A stretch of DNA of 64,000 bases from Arion vulgaris (taxonomy: Eukaryota; Mollusca; Gastropoda; Stylommatophora; Arionidae): contig CM036775.1 of the NCBI GenBank assembly GCA_020796225.1, positions 15,062,875-15,126,874 on the forward strand, in the 5' to 3' direction. The translations under genes were made by a program, and so were the position numbers. The stretch's first letter is position 1; each line of letters starts with the position of its first letter. Positions 59,691 to 64,000 of the stretch are shown here, one piece after another. The notes below the pieces were generated by a model that worked only from the letters and a program-made list of their open reading frames with translations, ran no database searches and was not told where the DNA came from.

Positions 59691-60150
59691 TTTCCTAAAG
59701 TGGGCGGTACCGCCCCCCAGTGGGCGTTGAAGCGTTCTAGGGGGCGATAGTGGTTCAGAGGAAATTGGGGGTGTTCAAGCGATTAGAGTCAGTGCCTCCT
59801 TAAAGAAGAATTTAATCATAAATATTTTAAAATAAATTATTTTCGTGATTTTGCGATTGAATAATCATTTAAAATTTGAATTCTCATTTAAATTCATCTT
59901 ATGCCCATCTTACACGATCCATTTTTTCATCAATTTTCTATTTCATGCATACAATCATTTGAAAATTGACTATGTATGACAGAAATATATATCAATTTTT
60001 CTATGTCAAAGAGAAAATAGAGCAAGTATACATGTGTGTGTGTGTGTGGGGGGGACCTGTTATAATGTGGATGGAGGAGGGGACGTTACACATTTTATGT
60101 TGTGCAAAGTGGGCAGGAAAAGTTTGCAGTAGGGTCTGTAGATACGGCAA
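59687..60150 (+). mobile_element. Non-autonomous element, hAT-like family M
   Basis: CCAGCGTTTCCTAAAGTGGG, GGTACCGCCCCCCAG, and an end near GCAAAGTGGGCAGGAAAAG. It interrupts or abuts the LINE at its left. Confidence 0.6.
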
Positions 60151-60329
60151 ACTTTTGGAATACTGATTTGTGTTGATTTTCATGAATAGTGCTTGGAGTG
60201 CTGATTTTCCATCTGCCAAAAATACAACAGATCAGTACCAGTCAAACTAGACGCTGACTGACCAGTTTACGGCATACAGTAAACTATGCGCATGACCTGA
60301 GATCGCTGAAGTAGAAGACAGCTGAAGCA

Positions 60330-60691
60330 CAATACAGAGGACGGCTAATAATAGAAAAGAACGGTGTGCATTTGTTGCTGCCCAGAGCGTCATGGGCGTC
60401 ACAAGTTTAGAGAGAGAGAGACAAGAGGTAAATCACAGTGGTGTAAGCCGAATGGAAACTGAAACACAACACAGATGATGGCCAAGAATGGAGAAGAATG
60501 GTGTGCATTTGTTGCTGCCATAAACGTCAGTGGCGTCACAAGCTAGAGAGAGAGAGAGAGAGACAGAGTAAATCACAGTGGTGTAAGCCGAATGGAAACT
60601 GAAACACAACACAGATGATGGCCAAGAATGGAGAAGAATGGTGTGCATTTGTTGCTGCCATAAACGTCAGTGGCGTAAAACAAGCTAGAGA

Positions 60692-60725
<34 letters not shown>

Positions 60726-60841
60726 GTATATCACAGTGGTGTAAGCCGAATGGAAACTGAAACACAACACAGATGATGGCCAAGAATGGAGAAGAATGGT
60801 GTGCATTTGTTGCTGCCATAAACGTCAGTGGCGTCACAAGC

Positions 60842-60872
<31 letters not shown>
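60330..60872. repeat. ~137-bp tandem repeat with internal GA microsatellite
   Basis: Four copies containing GTGGTGTAAGCCGAATGGAA and TGGTGTGCATTTGTTGCTGC. Each has an (AGAG)n run of different length. Confidence 0.9.
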
Positions 60873-60874
<2 letters not shown>

Positions 60875-61313
60875 AATGTACACTAGCTATTTACCTAGAT
60901 CCCTTGGTAAGAATACAAAATGAAAATCGTGGCATATCCTTTACAGAACGTAGCCATCAACAACAGTCTGGTAAGAATAAGATAAGTAAACAAAATAGTA
61001 GGACACATACCCGACCGAGGCGATAGAGTTCGAACCGGAAAAACAAGCTCAAAATAGTCCGCGGTGACCGGTGAAATATTCAAAACAAGAAAAACGGATA
61101 AATAACGCATATTATCAAAAAGAAGCAAGATAAAAAAATATAAAGCATAAATTTTAAAGCGTCCGCCAGAGAAAAACACCCCAATAATAATGATCATATC
61201 TAATTCACGTGACTGACACGTGATACACAACTCATATTTAAAAACTGACGACTAATTTATCTCTGTAGAACAAGACATAGTTTATTATCTACAGCTGTTG
61301 TCAAGTTGCTACA

Positions 61314-61315
<2 letters not shown>
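60873..61315. other. Mostly unique sequence
   Basis: 60918-60968 is a family J fragment. No gene is recognised in the 111-codon minus-strand ORF at 60895-61230. Confidence 0.4.

Positions 61316-61377
<62 letters not shown>
61316..61377. repeat. TA microsatellite
   Basis: Pure (TA)n of about 60 bp. Confidence 0.97.
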
Positions 61378-61381
<4 letters not shown>

Positions 61382-61394
61382 TTATCATAATTAT

Positions 61395-61540
61395 GTGCCG
61401 TGCCGGCTGGGTATGCGATCATGGATCTCCACAACTCTATGTCCCTGGTGTTTGCTATCATCTCAGATATGTTGGCGCTCTTCCGTGCCATAAAGTCAGG
61501 CTGTCCAACGCCCGTGGGTTGCCAGGGCCCACAAGGTTGC
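61395..61540 (-). mobile_element. LINE 3' end, family 8
   Basis: The minus strand reads DIELWRSMIAYPAGTAHNYD, a LINE terminus with a stop. Confidence 0.7.
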
Positions 61541-61735
61541 GATCTACAAGGCATGTCGTAAGAAGCGACTTAGGTAAGGGCCTAGGGAAGCTACCCTAGT
61601 AAATAAAAAGCATTGCAGAAATCGGTTGTGCTGGCCTACTTTTAGACACAACTGGCCCAAAGTACAATCGTTCTTAGGCTGGGATCACATACAATTCCAA
61701 AAGAGTCGTTAACAAGTGGTCGATATGGAGTGTTC
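61540..61735 (+). mobile_element. SINE-G type 1
   Basis: Central domain CATGTCGTAAGAAGCGACTT and end GTGGTCGATATGGAGTGTTC. Confidence 0.78.
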
Positions 61736-61744
61736 AAAGACAAA

Positions 61745-62400
61745 GGCTGTCCAAAATGCTCTGTTTCCTCTGTCTCGTCTCCATTCGATTGTGCCTGTCG
61801 TCACAGTGTGTTCTAAGCCTTCCCTTCTCATTACATGTCTGAAAAATAATGATTGCCTCTTTCTTATATTGATAAGATTTCGCTGTGTCTTGGCCTCATT
61901 CAACACCTCTACGTCATTTTAGCAGTCCATCGGATTCTCATCATTCTTCTGTAAAACCACATCTGTGTGGCCTCCAGATATTTTTCTTTCTGTTTGTTAA
62001 CTGTCCATGACTCGCATCCGTATGTCAGTATTGACTCTATGTATCACTATATATATATATCATCATTGGCCTCTTTGTCTCAGGAGACAATAGGTGTTGC
62101 GTCACGTAGTATGTTCTCTGCTGAATCACAACGTTTCATGTGGCTGTAATGGCCTATTCTGGAGTGGCAATCCTTGCCACAGTTGCTGCAGGTAAAACTG
62201 GAGACTAGAGCCGATACGGATGTTCTCTCTGCTCTCTGTGCTCTCTTTTGCCTCCACATGTGATGTTATTTTTCTTCTTTTCTTTTTGAGCCGTCCCTCA
62301 CTGCCGCTCGCCATGCTTGCCTGTCTTTGGTCAGCCGCTCCCAGTGTTTTTTGTCTATGCCGCATGAAGTTAGATCACGCTTGCAGGTGTCAATGAAGCG
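61745..62400 (-). mobile_element. LINE fragments: family 7 and a Zn-finger C-terminus
   Basis: 61745-62040 encodes LNEAKTQRNLINIRKRQSLF. 62055-62400 encodes LTKDRQAWRAAVREGLKKK in one frame and CSNCGKDCHSRIG in another, a LINE Cys/His finger end. Confidence 0.75.
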
Positions 62401-62746
62401 TAATATATATATATATATATAAAATCAATAAATATACAGTGTAGAAGTAATGGGGATTCAAAAAAAACTAATTACCAAACACATGATTCAAACACCAAAC
62501 GCTTATTATTTACATCCCCCATTGCCTAGCCCTATATTACGAGCGTTTTACTTAAAGAAAACAACCACCGAGCTATTTTTTAAAATAGCTTTACTGAAGA
62601 GTGTCTTTCGTAAACGCTTCTTTTCGCTAGACACAGAATAATCAGGTCAGGTTCGATCGAACAAAGAACAAACACATACGAAAGATACTTCTCAGTATAA
62701 AGCTGTTTTTTTAATAGCTCGCTGGTTGTGTTCTTTTAAACGCTCG
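62401..62746. other. TA run and unique sequence
   Basis: (TA)n at 62402-62421. 62505-62530 has the inverse of the GGGCTAGGCAATGGG motif seen at 32224 and 62970, possibly a tRNA-like SINE head. Confidence 0.45.
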
Positions 62747-62955
62747 TCTGCCCGTCTGCCCAACGTGTTCGTAGCGATTTGGACTACGGGTGACTATCCC
62801 TCTGTGTGTGCGGGATCAATTCCGCGGGATGGCAGAAAAAGCCATAGATTCCCCAGATTTACGGTGTTCGTGGCACCGAACCGAAGGGTTACGATGTCCA
62901 TGGCACCGAGCCGAAGAGTTGAAAAGCTCAAGTGCTTCTGGATCGGAAAAAACAA
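62747..62955 (+). mobile_element. SINE-A, full length
   Basis: All body segments are present (CAGATTTACGGTGTTCGTGG; GGGTTACGATGTCCATGGCA). The B box is mutated (GGATCAATTCC). Confidence 0.9.
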
Positions 62956-63128
62956 CGCTCGTCTTGTGGGGCTAGGCAATGGGTGTCGTAAGAAATAAAG
63001 GTTGTGGTTCGAATCCTGTGTTTTATCATTTTTTCTTTCTGGAAGCCATAATATTTGTCTATTTATTGATCATAATCATTGCTTCTTTTGCCTCCCTTGG
63101 GGTTTTTAAACTCATTATCCTCATATAC

Positions 63129-63130
<2 letters not shown>

Positions 63131-63200
<70 letters not shown>
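63131..63200. repeat. TA microsatellite
   Basis: Pure (TA)n of about 70 bp. Confidence 0.97.
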
Positions 63201-63201
<1 letters not shown>

Positions 63202-63214
63202 CTACATCGGCCAC

Positions 63215-63442
63215 ACACTTAGAATGGATGAGAGAAGACTCCCTTACCAATCCCTCATATGGACACCAGAGGAAAAAGAAAACGAGGAAGACCAAGAGAG
63301 ACTCTGCGTAGAACCATCACCAGAGAAGGCTCAACGATGGGCCTAGTAAACATTAAAGACCTAAAACAGATAGCAACGAACCGCGAGACATGGAGAGCTA
63401 TGACCTCTGCCCTATGCCGCCGCCAACAGGCACAGAGGAAAG

Positions 63443-63450
<8 letters not shown>
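63215..63450 (+). mobile_element. RTE-like LINE 3' end, family 6 relative
   Basis: Reads HTLRMDERRLPYQSLIW, RGKRKRGRPRETLRRTI and NRETWRAMTSALCRRQQAQR and stops. Flanked by TA runs on both sides. Confidence 0.8.
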
Positions 63451-63464
<14 letters not shown>

Positions 63465-63473
<9 letters not shown>

Positions 63474-63770
63474 CGTCAACCACTAGTAACAACTGTTATA
63501 AGAAGGAGAAGATGGAGATACGTTGGACACATATTGAGAAGAAATGATCAACGAATATCAAAGCAGGCATTGAAGTGTGATGCAAAGGGTTCAAGAAAGA
63601 AGGCCGACCTAAGGAGACACTAAAACGAACTTTACTGAGAGAGGGAAGAAATATCGGTCTCTGTTCCATGGAGGAGATTGAGCGAGTTTCCCAAGTTAGA
63701 GCGGTATGGAGAAATTACTTGCAGGCCCTATGTAACGTATGAAGGTACGAGAGGAATTATTATTATATAT
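63465..63770 (+). mobile_element. RTE-like LINE 3' end, family 4
   Basis: Matches 57230-57510 with small deletions (GAGAAATTACTTGCAGGCCC end). Confidence 0.8.
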
Positions 63771-64000
63771 ATATAATTTTCCGTAGCCTTTTAAGACCTT
63801 AGGGTATGAAATCACTTCACGTATATGGGCCCTAGTATGCAGGATGTAGGAGAGTCCCATGTAGGCATAACGGTTTTACATTCGGCTTGTTAAATAAGAC
63901 CTTGAGCTCAAAACACCCATTGAAGTAGGTGAACTGGAGAGGGAGGGGGGCACCTTATTGTTTGGGAGATTTCCGGCTTCCCGTTGGGTCCGATACACTA
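63771..64000. other. Right edge, nothing recognised
   Basis: A short TA run, then unique sequence with no supported feature. Confidence 0.4.

Noticed and set aside
60895..61230. 111-codon minus-strand ORF
   Set aside because: No recognised domain and partly covered by a family J repeat.

Overview
This window looks like repeat-rich genomic DNA from an invertebrate animal, most likely a mollusc or another lophotrochozoan. The evidence is one intron-rich gene of a metazoan glycosyltransferase family, many tRNA-derived SINEs, RTE-like and I/Jockey-like LINE fragments, a Penelope-like element with a GIY-YIG domain, hAT-type MITEs and very large minisatellites. The phylum is an inference; nothing in the sequence fixes the species.

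The one cellular gene I can support fills the left third on the minus strand (start codon at 22298, stop at 221). It encodes a beta-1,6-N-acetylglucosaminyltransferase of the GCNT / core-2 GlcNAc-transferase family (GT14). I assembled it by eye from nine exons: 22298-22273, 20253-19990, 14744-14621, 11231-11093, 9041-8847, 7973-7809, 5735-5511, 2582-2498 and 473-221. All eight introns are GT-AG and the codon phases agree at every junction, giving 492 residues plus stop. The reading requires three missing single bases, one in exon 4 and two in exon 7, so the copy is either a recent pseudogene or carries base-deletion errors. A minus-strand AATAAA lies 109 nt past the stop.

The introns are filled with mobile and tandem DNA. 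Arrays of 20, 16, 28, 31 and 42 bp units sit inside them, several starting within 10-60 bp of a splice junction. The acceptor regions of exons 6 and 7 have extra tandem copies. The 42-bp array (17433-19586) appears to be an expanded 3' tail of the LINE copy lying directly before it.

From about 22.4 kb to 64 kb I see no cellular gene. This part is a layered deposit of SINE families (called A to H here by their heads and tails), short C-terminal pieces of several LINE families, two Penelope GIY-YIG remnants, two 166-bp hAT MITEs with 8-bp target duplications, and microsatellites. Many insertions are nested, and their target-site duplications can be read directly, so the order of events can be followed. 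Nearly all long ORFs in the window are artefacts of tandem repeats or fragments of transposons.
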